8,845 bases of DNA from RGVT01 sp037129475 (GCA_037129475.1 JBAXUY010000124.1:1-8845); one strand, 5' to 3'. Shown: positions 1 through 6,430, counted from the stretch's first letter. Made by a program: numbers and translations. The notes: a model not told the origin generated them from the letters alone.

Positions 1-321
1 GCCTTCGCGATCAAGGAGTTCTTCGACGAGTTCAAGGCCGTCTACGTGAAGCCCGACAGCACGGATGCCAACGAGAAAGCGCTCGCCGCGGAGGTGGAAA
101 CCGCCAAGTGCAACGTGTGCCACGTCGGCAGCAGCAAGAAGGAGCGAAACTCCTACGGCAATGCGCTCGCCGACCTGCTCGATAAAAAGGAAGACAAGAA
201 GAACGCCGAGAAGATTCGCCAGGCGCTCGACACCGTCGCGGCCATGCCGAGTGCCGATGGCGGACCGACGTTCGGCGACCTGTTGAAGCAGGGTAAGTTG
301 CCCGGTGCGGCGGCAAAGTAG
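1..321 (+). CDS. Small c-type cytochrome-like protein, 3' part
   Basis: The reading frame is open from the first base, so the start lies upstream of the window; 106 residues are visible. Visible residues 37-41 read C-N-V-C-H, the CxxCH signature that attaches haem c covalently and supplies the proximal histidine. Met82 is a possible distal ligand. The rest is short, charged and lysine-rich around residues 46-72, without a membrane segment. CxxCH proteins are matured outside the cytoplasmic membrane, so a signal peptide is expected in the missing N-terminus. Small secreted single-haem proteins of this kind are frequent in planctomycetes, but I cannot name a pathway or redox partner. The GTG at 46 is not the real start, because coding-like sequence continues in frame upstream of it. 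A chance CxxCH or a structural zinc site is possible, but haem binding is the better reading. Confidence 0.7.
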   Translation, partial: AFAIKEFFDEFKAVYVKPDSTDANEKALAAEVETAKCNVCHVGSSKKERNSYGNALADLLDKKEDKKNAEKIRQALDTVAAMPSADGGPTFGDLLKQGKLPGAAAK

Positions 322-380
322 GCGTTGCCCATCGGATGACGCCTGGTGATGGAACACCCCGTGGAACTGTGAGGGATCAC

Positions 381-857
381 ATGGCAGGGTTGCGTGACGG
401 ACGGTCGGTTTGCAGGGACCTTGCCGCGATCGGGCTGGCGTTGGCATGCGTGAGCGGTTTTTCCAGCGTGGTCGACGCGCGACCGCCTCGGGGGCCGATC
501 ATGCGGGCCGAGCGCCGCGTGGCGCGAGCGCAGGCTGCCCTCGACCGCGAGTTGGTGAAGCCGCCGGCCAGGCCCCGGGTGCTCGAGCGGATGGCGGAAG
601 CCGGTCGCGACACCGCGGGCAGCGCCCAGGCCACCAATCCCCGCGGGGACGTGGCACGGACGGCATACGAGGCACAGGTGCCTACGCCGGCTGCTCCCGC
701 TGCCGGCGATGCCGCACCACCCGCCGCACGTGAGCCTGCCGCGGATGGCACCTACAGCGTGCTCGTGCGGCCTGAAGGGGCCCCTGCGACGCCCGCCACC
801 GCCGCGCCGGCTCAGGCCGGGGAGCCGCTGCGGTTTCCCGATGCGTCGACGCCCTGA
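381..857 (+). CDS. Hypothetical secreted Pro/Ala-rich protein
   Basis: This 158-residue protein of unknown function starts at ATG 381, which has a GAGGG Shine-Dalgarno at 371-375; an in-frame ATG at 336 lacks one. The N-terminus looks like a signal peptide: arginines at 5, 8 and 12, a hydrophobic stretch at about 14-27, and a possible cleavage after V-D-A at 31-33. Cys23 follows A-L-A, so a lipoprotein is conceivable, although the lipobox is imperfect. Residues 41-75 are rich in Arg, Ala and Glu and probably helical. Residues 95-150 are low-complexity Pro/Ala/Gly and likely disordered. It follows the haem protein by 59 bp on the same strand and could share its transcript. Its last 46 bp overlap the end of the opposite HD gene. 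Weak overall similarity signals make the exact product uncertain. Confidence 0.55.
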   Translation: MAGLRDGRSVCRDLAAIGLALACVSGFSSVVDARPPRGPIMRAERRVARAQAALDRELVKPPARPRVLERMAEAGRDTAGSAQATNPRGDVARTAYEAQVPTPAAPAAGDAAPPAAREPAADGTYSVLVRPEGAPATPATAAPAQAGEPLRFPDASTP

Positions 858-2185
858 CAAGCGTCGAGCACGAGGCGATCGAGGTCGGGGAGCGCCGTCA
901 GCCTCGCCGCCACATCGGCCGGCGCGAAGATCCGCGCTTGCTTCACGAGATGATCGAATTGCTCGTGGGCGAGGCTGCGCACGACGGGCGAGAGATCTGC
1001 GAGTGGCCGCCACGCGGGCTTGCTCTGGCCCGCGGCGGGGCGTTCACGAACCTCGAGTCGGAACTCGACTTCGCGTTCCGCCGGCGGCGCGTCGATGAGC
1101 AGCGTGTGCTGGTCGACATGGATGCCCGTCCGGCTGGAAAGCATCTCGGCGAGCCTCGCGGCGATCTCGACGGTGGTGGCGTATGGCCGGCCCGCGAGCG
1201 ATCGGTGGATGGCCGGATGGTGGAGAGCGTCGAACGTGGCCACGCGTTTCACGAGCCGTCGCGTCGGTCCAAACAGCCCGGCCGCAAGGTCCGCCGCAGG
1301 TGTGGCCCGCGTCGTGGCGAGGAGCCAGTCGGCGAAGGCATGGTCGTCGAACTGCCGCAGTCGTTCCGGCACGAGCGCCGGGCGCACGATCCACACCGCC
1401 CGCTGCAGCATGGCGGTCGCCGCCCTCACGGCGTGGTGCCAATACACCTCGCTGAACATCACGTAGCGGGCGAAGACCATCAGCTCGGCCGCGGTGCGCC
1501 CCTTGTCGGTGATCGCCAGGGCGGTGCCCGAAGCATTCACGCACAGGCTGGCCAGCAGACGCTCCTGATCGAAGTGCCGCCCGTACGGAACGCCGGCGTG
1601 AAGACTGTCGCGGGCGAGGTAGTCCATCTTGTCGACGTCGATCGGGCCGGAGAGGAGTGAGTGCAAGATTCGGCCTGCAGGGTCGACGGCCGAACCCTCG
1701 ATGAGCGTCGCCACGCGGCCGGGGTCGAGGCCCCACTCGCGGCGCAGCAGGTCGGCCGGCTCGCCGTCGGCGACGAGGCCGCGGACGAACGACTCGTGCT
1801 TGGGGAGTTCGGGGAGCCCCATGTCCTCCAGCGGATGACAGTAGGCCCAGTGTCCCACGTCGTGGACGAGCGCTGCGACGACGAAAGCGGCCGCGTCGGC
1901 TTCGTCCACTGCGGCCGAGAAACGGGCATCGTGCCGCAGGCGTGCGAGAAATTCGAGTGCCAGACGATAGACGCCCAGGGAATGCTCGAGACGCGAGTGC
2001 ATGGCGCCCGGGTAGACGAGCGACACCAGCCCCAATTGGCTGATCCGGGCCAGCCGCCGCAGGAGCGGCAGGTCAAGAAGAGCACGCACGCGCTGGGTCA
2101 GCGGCACGGTGATGTCGGGTGGGATGCGCAGGCCGTCGCGGCTCGAGTCGAGGGCGCACAGTTCCGGAAGGGCGTCGTAGGGCAT
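812..2185 (-). CDS. HD-domain phosphohydrolase (SAMHD1/dGTPase-like)
   Basis: This 457-residue cytoplasmic enzyme belongs to the HD superfamily branch that contains SAMHD1 and COG1078 proteins, which are metal-dependent dNTP triphosphohydrolases or related nucleotide phosphohydrolases. The visible signature is complete. H-S-R-L-E-H-S-L-G at 63-71 holds Arg65 and the metal ligand His68. His108-Asp109 lies in L-V-H-D-V-G-H. A K-H-E motif is at 129-131, and D-V-D-K-M-D-Y at 183-189 holds Asp185-Lys186, matching the Asp-Lys pair of SAMHD1. Residues 235-260 match the helix after the active site; the C-terminal 120 residues are less conserved. The chosen ATG lies one base after the stop of the upstream zinc-ribbon gene (TGACATG) and has no clear Shine-Dalgarno, which points to translational coupling. 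The in-frame extension to 2290 only reads through that gene. The substrate cannot be read from sequence; dNTP is the family-based guess. Confidence 0.88.
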   Translation of the reverse strand: MPYDALPELCALDSSRDGLRIPPDITVPLTQRVRALLDLPLLRRLARISQLGLVSLVYPGAMHSRLEHSLGVYRLALEFLARLRHDARFSAAVDEADAAAFVVAALVHDVGHWAYCHPLEDMGLPELPKHESFVRGLVADGEPADLLRREWGLDPGRVATLIEGSAVDPAGRILHSLLSGPIDVDKMDYLARDSLHAGVPYGRHFDQERLLASLCVNASGTALAITDKGRTAAELMVFARYVMFSEVYWHHAVRAATAMLQRAVWIVRPALVPERLRQFDDHAFADWLLATTRATPAADLAAGLFGPTRRLVKRVATFDALHHPAIHRSLAGRPYATTVEIAARLAEMLSSRTGIHVDQHTLLIDAPPAEREVEFRLEVRERPAAGQSKPAWRPLADLSPVVRSLAHEQFDHLVKQARIFAPADVAARLTALPDLDRLVLDACQGVDASGNRSGSPA

Positions 2186-2186
2186 G

Positions 2187-2858
2187 TCAGATCGGCGGGA
2201 AGCCGGCCAGCCAGCGGAGGGTTGCGGTGACGAGCACGTAGAGCGAGAAGTGAGCGATGGCCGCCCCCCAGTCGAGGTCCAGCGTCGCAAGGGAGGCGAG
2301 CGCCCCGATGCCGAAGAAAATCGGCGCCACGTAGAGCCACTGCCACATCTCGGTGGTCATCTCGGCCGGCACGAGCGCCCGCAGGCCCCAGAGCGCGGCG
2401 TACACGAGGGCGCAGATGGTCACGCGGATGGCGAGCGGGCGGCCGCGGTAGGGTTCCAGTTCGCGGTCGCGCGCGACGCGATAGCCGACGGCCACGCACG
2501 GAAGCGCGAGGAGGACGGCGGCCGTCGCCAGCGCCCACTGCGGAGCCTGCCCGGGCTGCCAGGCCGCCCGGGCCAGGAACGCCAACACCAGGCAGGCGAC
2601 GGCGCCGGCCCCGACAACGATGAACTGCAGCTGCGAAACCGGCTTGTCGGTGCTCGTGATCGGCGCGGTGGGGATGCGGCCCGCGCCCTGGGCACTGGTG
2701 ACGGGCGCCTCGGGTTCGTGGATCGTCACCGCCTTGGCGGCGGGGGCCGGAATCGTGATCGATTGCTTGCACTTCGGGCACGGTCCGGTGCGGCCTGCGA
2801 ATTGGTCGCTGACGGTGAACCGGCTCTTGCAGCCGGGGCAAACGACCTGGATCGGCAT
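2187..2858 (-). CDS. Zinc-ribbon membrane protein with five predicted TM segments
   Basis: This is a 223-residue protein of unknown function. The N-terminal zinc ribbon has Cys7-x2-Cys10 and Cys27-x2-Cys30, with an A-G-R-T-G-P turn before the second pair, a pattern common on planctomycete proteins. A linker of about 45 residues rich in Pro, Thr and Ala follows. Then come five hydrophobic segments at about 78-97, 108-127, 142-162, 174-193 and 199-217, so the ribbon is probably cytoplasmic and tethered to the membrane. The ATG at 2858 starts directly at the ribbon; the open frame continues upstream to 3635 but only as a shadow of the opposite gene. The stop is one base from the start of the HD phosphohydrolase, so the two are almost certainly co-translated. 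This suggests, without proof, that the membrane protein localises or senses for the enzyme. Confidence 0.82.
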   Translation of the reverse strand: MPIQVVCPGCKSRFTVSDQFAGRTGPCPKCKQSITIPAPAAKAVTIHEPEAPVTSAQGAGRIPTAPITSTDKPVSQLQFIVVGAGAVACLVLAFLARAAWQPGQAPQWALATAAVLLALPCVAVGYRVARDRELEPYRGRPLAIRVTICALVYAALWGLRALVPAEMTTEMWQWLYVAPIFFGIGALASLATLDLDWGAAIAHFSLYVLVTATLRWLAGFPPI

Positions 2859-3032
2859 GGCACCATCCGAACAATCGAGAAAACCGTGGCAATCCGACCC
2901 CGGTGCCGACCGAGGGCGCCGTGCGTCCGCAGTGTCAGAGGCCGCGATCGCCCCGTCAAGATGCGGCTTTGCACGGTAGAATTTTCGTGACGTCCGGACC
3001 GGCGTCGCTGGAAGGCCTGCAGGAGCCGATCT
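2859..3032. promoter_or_regulatory. Divergent intergenic region with a weak promoter candidate
   Basis: These 174 bp separate the two divergent zinc-ribbon genes and must hold the start signals for both. On the plus strand TAGAAT at 2977-2982 matches the sigma-70 -10 box at five of six positions, but the sequence 17 bp upstream is not a good -35. AGGAG at 3021-3025 is the ribosome binding site of the rightward gene. On the minus strand I see no convincing -10/-35 pair and only a weak GGATGG near the leftward ATG. No clear operator palindrome was found. Confidence 0.35.
3021..3025 (+). promoter_or_regulatory. Shine-Dalgarno deciding a GTG start
   Basis: AGGAG lies seven bases before GTG 3033 and fixes this rare start codon for the soluble zinc-ribbon protein. 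Confidence 0.7.
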
Positions 3033-3755
3033 GTGTCGGAGGAGAAGACGAGAATCGTGCCGCGGGCCGATGCGAAAGCGGGCGGCGCGACGATCACGTT
3101 CCAGTGCGAGAACGGGCATCGGATCAACGTGCCGGCGAAGCTGGCCGGCAAGCGAGGCACCTGCTCGAAGTGCGGCATCGCCGTCGTGATCCCGCTGGCC
3201 GGCCCGCCACACGCGGCACCGGCGCCTGGGTCGGCTCCCAACGTGGCCGGCCCTGCCGCGCCCGAACCGGACGTCGGCGACGTGGCCGCTGCCACGCCTG
3301 AACCCGCCTCCCCCGCCGTCGATCAGTTTGCCGATCTCTTCGACGGCGCGGGCGTTGCCGCTCTTGCCGCCGAACAGGTGGCCATCGACATCAACGCAGG
3401 GGCCGAGGAGTCGATTACCGGCGGCGGAAGCGCCGTGGGGGACGTGGTGGCAGGCTACGCACCGGAGCAGTTCGCCGCGCCCGACGAGACGACCGTCGTC
3501 GAGAATCCCACGGCGCAGCTCGTTGCACGGCTGTGGCTGGAGCGGGGCCATGGCGGCGTGGTGGAACTGCACCTTGCCGGTGGCGGAGTGATCCTCCCGG
3601 AGTGGTACGAAGCGCGGTGGTCGCGGGGCACGCACGGCCTCTTTGCCAGCCAGGCCGCCGACGGCACCGTCACGCTCACCGCGGTCGCCTGGGAGTCGAT
3701 TCAGAAGATCGTCGTTCGCCAGGTCGAAGGGCTGCCGGACGGGATGTTCGAGTAA
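3033..3755 (+). CDS. Zinc-ribbon-like protein of unknown function
   Basis: This 240-residue protein starts at GTG 3033, supported by AGGAG seven bases upstream. Residues 23-54 form a ribbon-like module with Cys25, His29, Cys44 and Cys47 (C-E-N-G-H ... A-G-K-R-G-T-C-S-K-C-G). It has the same architecture as the ribbon of the divergent membrane protein, but the second ligand is His instead of Cys. Residues 56-97 are a Pro/Ala linker and 98-160 an acidic, Ala/Gly-rich stretch. The C-terminal 80 residues look folded, with alternating beta strands and aromatic residues such as W-Y-E-A-R-W at 191-196. No membrane segment is visible. The C-terminal domain resembles no family I can name. The protein probably acts in the cytoplasm in binding or regulation. 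Its stop is only 4 bp from the end of the convergent ACT gene. Confidence 0.78.
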   Translation: MSEEKTRIVPRADAKAGGATITFQCENGHRINVPAKLAGKRGTCSKCGIAVVIPLAGPPHAAPAPGSAPNVAGPAAPEPDVGDVAAATPEPASPAVDQFADLFDGAGVAALAAEQVAIDINAGAEESITGGGSAVGDVVAGYAPEQFAAPDETTVVENPTAQLVARLWLERGHGGVVELHLAGGGVILPEWYEARWSRGTHGLFASQAADGTVTLTAVAWESIQKIVVRQVEGLPDGMFE

Positions 3756-3759
3756 CGGC

Positions 3760-4260
3760 CTACTCGGTCTCGTCGAGATCGCCCTCGGTGATCATCGTGA
3801 AGCCCTTGCTGCCGAGGGTCTCCAGTCCCATCTCCGTGTTGTCGACCATCAGCGCGACCGCCGGCCGGCCACGTGGCCGCACGAGGATCGGATAGGCTTG
3901 GATGATGTTCACCTCGGCCTGTAACAGGGCCGTGCAGATGCGCAGGAGCGGCTGGTCGCCTTCGGGAAGCTCGACACCGATGAGGTCGCTCTCGATGAGG
4001 GCGAGCCCCGCCCGTTCGAGGATCTCGCGTCCCTGTTCGGGATGGCTCAACAGGAACCGGACGAAGGCACACTCGCCCGAATCGGTGATCGACAGCGCGA
4101 CGATCCGCACCCGGGAGCCGTCGAAGCGGCGGACGAGCTCCAACAGCTGGCCAACCCGGTTTTCGAGGAACACCGTGAACTGGCGCAGCGTCGGGAAATT
4201 GCGACCGCGGGCCGTGGCAAATCCGATCGCACCGCCCTCGCCCTTGTCGCCGATGCTCAC
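3760..4260 (-). CDS. Double ACT-domain protein
   Basis: This 166-residue protein is made of two ACT-like domains. The first, at about 26-97, has Q-F-T-V-F-L-E-N-R-V-G-Q-L, the typical first strand plus the Gly at the ligand-binding turn. The second, at about 103-162, has an A-E-V-N-I-I-Q-A-Y pattern. ACT domains bind amino acids and control biosynthetic enzymes; stand-alone double-ACT proteins of the COG4747 type are thought to be regulators, but the ligand and target are not visible here. The start is GTG 4260, because GGAGG at 4268-4272 lies seven bases upstream of it. A promoter candidate lies 74-103 bp upstream. The gene is divergent from the thioesterase and convergent with the zinc-ribbon gene, so it is probably monocistronic. 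The ACT assignment is firm; an acetolactate synthase small subunit is less likely, because that family's N-terminal pattern is absent. Confidence 0.82.
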   Translation of the reverse strand: MSIGDKGEGGAIGFATARGRNFPTLRQFTVFLENRVGQLLELVRRFDGSRVRIVALSITDSGECAFVRFLLSHPEQGREILERAGLALIESDLIGVELPEGDQPLLRICTALLQAEVNIIQAYPILVRPRGRPAVALMVDNTEMGLETLGSKGFTMITEGDLDETE

Positions 4261-4267
4261 GTGTACG

Positions 4268-4272
4268 CCTCC
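4268..4272 (-). promoter_or_regulatory. Shine-Dalgarno deciding a GTG start
   Basis: On the minus strand these bases read GGAGG, seven bases before the GTG at 4260 of the ACT-domain gene. This decides the start, since no ATG is in a comparable position. Confidence 0.7.
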
Positions 4273-4333
4273 GGAACGCTGGCCGGAACGACGATCGCTC
4301 CCAGGCCGCGGTTTTGCCTCCGACCGCGAGCAA

Positions 4334-4363
4334 AGAATAGAGTCTTCGCCGGGCGGCGGTCAA
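4334..4363 (-). promoter_or_regulatory. Candidate sigma-70-like promoter of the ACT gene
   Basis: On the minus strand TTGACC (4358-4363; five of six consensus positions) is followed after 18 bases by TATTCT (4334-4339; four of six). Transcription would start near 4327 and leave a leader of about 65 bases before the GTG at 4260. The match is by eye only and lies in a GC-rich gap, where such an AT-rich patch stands out. Confidence 0.4.
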
Positions 4364-4395
4364 CGAAGGCCCCGTCCCGAACGCCTTCAGCCACC

Positions 4396-4400
4396 AGGAG
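4396..4400 (+). promoter_or_regulatory. Shine-Dalgarno deciding a TTG start
   Basis: AGGAG lies seven bases before TTG 4408, the same spacing as at two GTG-started genes nearby (3033 and 4260). This supports TTG as the true start of the thioesterase over the upstream in-frame codons. Confidence 0.7.
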
Positions 4401-4407
4401 CAGACCG

Positions 4408-4794
4408 TTGGCACTCGCCTCGCATGAGACCGAAATCCGCGTGCGCTACCAGGAGACGGACGGCCAGCGCCGCGTGCATCACGCCAACTTCCTCACCTAC
4501 TTCGAGATCGGCAGGACGGAAATGCTGCGGGGGCGGGGGGCCACCTACCGCCAGTTCGAGGAGGCGGGGTTGTTCCTCGTGGTGTCGGAGGCTTCGTGCG
4601 CCTACCGGGCCGCTGCCGAGTACGACGACCTGCTCGTCGTCAAAACCTACGTCGAGAAGGTCGGAGGCGCGAGCATCGAGCACGCCTACGAGGTGATCCG
4701 CGACAAGACGATCATCGCCAGCGGCCGAACCGTCGTCGTCTGCGTCGATCGCGAAGGCCGCGTCCGCCGGCTGCCGGACTGGCTGCTCGAGTGA
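4408..4794 (+). CDS. YbgC/4-hydroxybenzoyl-CoA-type thioesterase
   Basis: This 128-residue hot-dog-fold enzyme is expected to hydrolyse acyl-CoA thioesters in the cytoplasm. The N-terminal motif Y-Q-E-T-D-G-Q at 14-20 holds Asp18, the catalytic aspartate of the YbgC/4HBT family. It is followed by H-H-A-N-F at 24-28, the usual H-x-N-Y/F of the active-site helix, and by F-E-I-G-R at 32-36. The rest follows the single hot-dog domain to the end, and the length matches the usual 125-140 residues. Starting at TTG 4408 places Asp18 at the family's normal position and uses the AGGAG at 4396-4400; the open frame to 4042 would add a long low-quality extension. YbgC is linked to the Tol-Pal cluster in proteobacteria, but no tol or pal gene is near, so the physiological substrate is unknown. 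Confidence 0.88.
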   Translation: MALASHETEIRVRYQETDGQRRVHHANFLTYFEIGRTEMLRGRGATYRQFEEAGLFLVVSEASCAYRAAAEYDDLLVVKTYVEKVGGASIEHAYEVIRDKTIIASGRTVVVCVDREGRVRRLPDWLLE

Positions 4795-4820
4795 GCCAAC
4801 GCACCACATCGTCGTCCGGC

Positions 4821-5582
4821 TCAGCTGGTCAGCGGCACGAACACGAACCGCTGCTCGCCACACTTGAACTGCGACGGGTGGGCGAGCCTGACCGGTCCGG
4901 TGATCCGCACCCAGAGGCCGTTGAGCCCCCGGTTCTCGATCCGCCAGCCGCCTGCCGCGGACCGCACTTCGGCGTGCAGCGGACTGACGAACGGGTCGAC
5001 GACTCCGATGTCGCACGCCGAGCCCACGCGGCCGACCGTCGTGACCGGACCGCGCAGGGGATGCCTCACGCCGTCGCCATCCGGCTGAAGCTCGATCAGG
5101 CAGGCCCCCTCGCCGTCCACGATGTCGAAACGAAATCGCGAGGCGCCGAGCTCGAAGCACGAGCCATGATGGAGCCGGGCCGAAAGGACCCGCACGAACG
5201 TCCCGCCCGCGCTGCCCACGTCGGACAACTGCCAGACCGTGCCGGTGTCGCACTCCAGGAGTGCGTGCCGGGTCGACATCGTGATGTCGTGCGGGATCGT
5301 CACGTCGCCGTCGGTGCGGCCGATCGCGAGGCGGTCGCCCCGGAGGCGGATCGTTTCGCCATCCTCGCGGCCGTCATCGATCACGTGCAGGAGCGCGAGC
5401 GGTCGCCGCAGGGTCGGGCGGTAGGGTTCCGCTTCCGATACGGCAGCGACACCGGATGACGATGGAGTGGCGGACGGCGCCGGCGGTTCCCCATGCCGGA
5501 GGAGTTGCGCCCAACTGTCGAATGATTCGAGCAGCGTGGTGGGAGGCTCCCGCGCGGCGGAGGTGTCTTCGGGTCGATGCAT
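4821..5582 (-). CDS. Double FHA-domain protein
   Basis: This 253-residue cytoplasmic protein has two forkhead-associated domains, which bind phosphothreonine peptides. The first, at about 61-153, has Gly88-Arg89 and S-T-R-H at 103-106, but the usual Asn-Gly is replaced by Gly126-Gly127. The second, at about 162-250, has Gly184-Arg185, S-P-L-H at 200-203 and Asn221-Gly222, so its binding-site signature is complete. The first 60 residues are a partly low-complexity Pro/Ser/Ala leader. I chose ATG 5582, because the extension to ATG 5657 reads like non-coding sequence; neither has a strong Shine-Dalgarno. No kinase, phosphatase or secretion gene is adjacent, so the partner is unknown. The gene ends 26 bp from the convergent thioesterase. 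FHA is certain enough, but the biological role is open. Confidence 0.85.
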   Translation of the reverse strand: MHRPEDTSAAREPPTTLLESFDSWAQLLRHGEPPAPSATPSSSGVAAVSEAEPYRPTLRRPLALLHVIDDGREDGETIRLRGDRLAIGRTDGDVTIPHDITMSTRHALLECDTGTVWQLSDVGSAGGTFVRVLSARLHHGSCFELGASRFRFDIVDGEGACLIELQPDGDGVRHPLRGPVTTVGRVGSACDIGVVDPFVSPLHAEVRSAAGGWRIENRGLNGLWVRITGPVRLAHPSQFKCGEQRFVFVPLTS

Positions 5583-5897
5583 GGCAACTGTTCCAGGCGG
5601 CCCCTGTGCCGGCCAACCGCAAGTGTAGGGATCGTGGTGGGGGGCCCCAAGCGGCATGGCGCTTGTTCATCGTGAGGGAAGCAGCCCCCGGCGCCCCACG
5701 ACCGCTACGACAGTCAGGGTCGGGGCGGGCGGCAGAAGTGTCCGCAGGGGCCCTCGGCGGCAGCCTGCCCGCGGTGGCCCCGGCTTGATTCGCGGGAGGC
5801 GGGATGGAATCGTTCCGGCGTCGCGCAGGCACCGGCGCGGCAGACGGGCCATGGAGCGACGGGCCGTTCACGCCTCGTGTCTTTCCGGAGTTCCACC
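5583..5897. other. Divergent intergenic region, no gene seen
   Basis: About 315 bp separate the FHA gene (minus) and the 83-aa gene (plus). Frames here read as Arg/Pro/Ala-rich shadow sequence without a ribosome binding site or recognisable domain. Promoters for both genes must lie here, but I see no convincing -10/-35 pair; GGAG at 5887-5890 is the ribosome binding site of the rightward gene. Confidence 0.5.
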
Positions 5898-6149
5898 ATG
5901 TATCTCGCCGCCGAAAAAGAACTGAGTCATCTGGGCGAAACCGCCGGCTGTGCCGACCACGACCACGATCTCGTGCACGAACTGAGCCGCCGGCTCGACT
6001 CGCTGTGGCGTTACGACCAGTACATCGCCAACGCCGAGTGGCGGGAGGAACTCAAGCAGTTCTGGCGCGACGCCAAGGCCCAGGAGCAGCAGGCGATCTG
6101 CCGGCTCAAGGAGTTGATCATCCAAGAGGTCAGAAACGACTGCTTTTAG
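5898..6149 (+). CDS. Small conserved-looking hypothetical protein, 83 aa
   Basis: The ATG at 5898 has GGAG at 5887-5890, seven bases upstream, and is preferred over the in-frame GTG at 5877. The product is a soluble, mostly helical acidic protein. It has a His/Asp cluster at residues 21-24 (D-H-D-H), then an amphipathic helix pattern with L-S-R-R-L-D-S-L-W, R-Y-D-Q-Y-I and W-R-E-E-L-K, and it ends in a charged helix. There is no signal peptide or membrane segment. Small helical proteins of this style occur in planctomycetes, but I know no function. The metal-ligand-like residues at 21-24 and the heptad-like Leu/Trp spacing suggest dimerisation or metal binding, which is inference. Its last 20 bp overlap the end of the opposite membrane-protein gene. 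Confidence 0.72.
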   Translation: MYLAAEKELSHLGETAGCADHDHDLVHELSRRLDSLWRYDQYIANAEWREELKQFWRDAKAQEQQAICRLKELIIQEVRNDCF

Positions 6150-6339
6150 TGTCACGTCCGCAGGGCCGTCCATCGCCCCTGCGGGCGGGCGCGGCTGCGG
6201 GGCGCACCACATGGCTCCGCAGCCGCATGGCGCGGCGGGCGCTCGAATCGGCGGCCATGCCCCAGATGGCGCCGACGGTCAGCCACGTGCCGAACGCGAA
6301 CAGCACCAGCACGACCCACATCGCGATCGTTTCGAACAT
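6130..6339 (-). CDS. Small single-span membrane protein, 69 aa
   Basis: The ATG at 6339 is preceded by AGGAG (6350-6354 read on the minus strand) with a ten-base spacer. Residues 5-28 form one strongly hydrophobic, Trp-containing membrane segment (I-A-M-W-V-V-L-V-L-F ...). The tail after residue 32 is basic, with many Arg, and would stay cytoplasmic under the positive-inside rule. No family is recognised, and the small size limits any call. The frame is open upstream into the tRNA region, but that part is only a translation of the tRNA. The 3' end overlaps the opposite 83-aa gene by 20 bp. The good ribosome binding site and clear membrane segment are the evidence; otherwise it could be a chance frame. 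Confidence 0.55.
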   Translation of the reverse strand: MFETIAMWVVLVLFAFGTWLTVGAIWGMAADSSARRAMRLRSHVVRPAAAPARRGDGRPCGRDTKSSRF

Positions 6340-6430
6340 CGTCGTGACACTCCTGAGCCGGTCCGTTTTCGGCCGTGCCCAACCATAGGTCACGAAAAGT
6401 GCGTGGGGCGGCGAGAAGCCGCAGATCACT

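Noticed and set aside
320..344. AGGCGT/ACGCCT inverted repeat after the cytochrome gene as a terminator
   Set aside because: The stem is short, the loop is 13 bases and no T-run follows.
153..1013. Long minus-strand open frame over the first two genes
   Set aside because: It is Arg/Gly/Pro-rich shadow coding typical of GC-rich DNA, with no motif, and it conflicts with the CxxCH gene.
938..1660. Plus-strand open frame inside the HD gene
   Set aside because: It is an antisense shadow of the HD phosphohydrolase, which has clear catalytic motifs.
812..2185. HD enzyme as an anti-phage dNTP-depletion system
   Set aside because: Family chemistry allows it, but no neighbouring defence gene, mobile element or compositional shift supports it, so it is not annotated as defence.
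4792..4823. TGAGCC/GGCTCA inverted repeat between the thioesterase and FHA stops as a bidirectional terminator
   Set aside because: The stem is only 6 bp with a 20-base loop and no U-tract; it consists mainly of the two opposite TGA stop codons.
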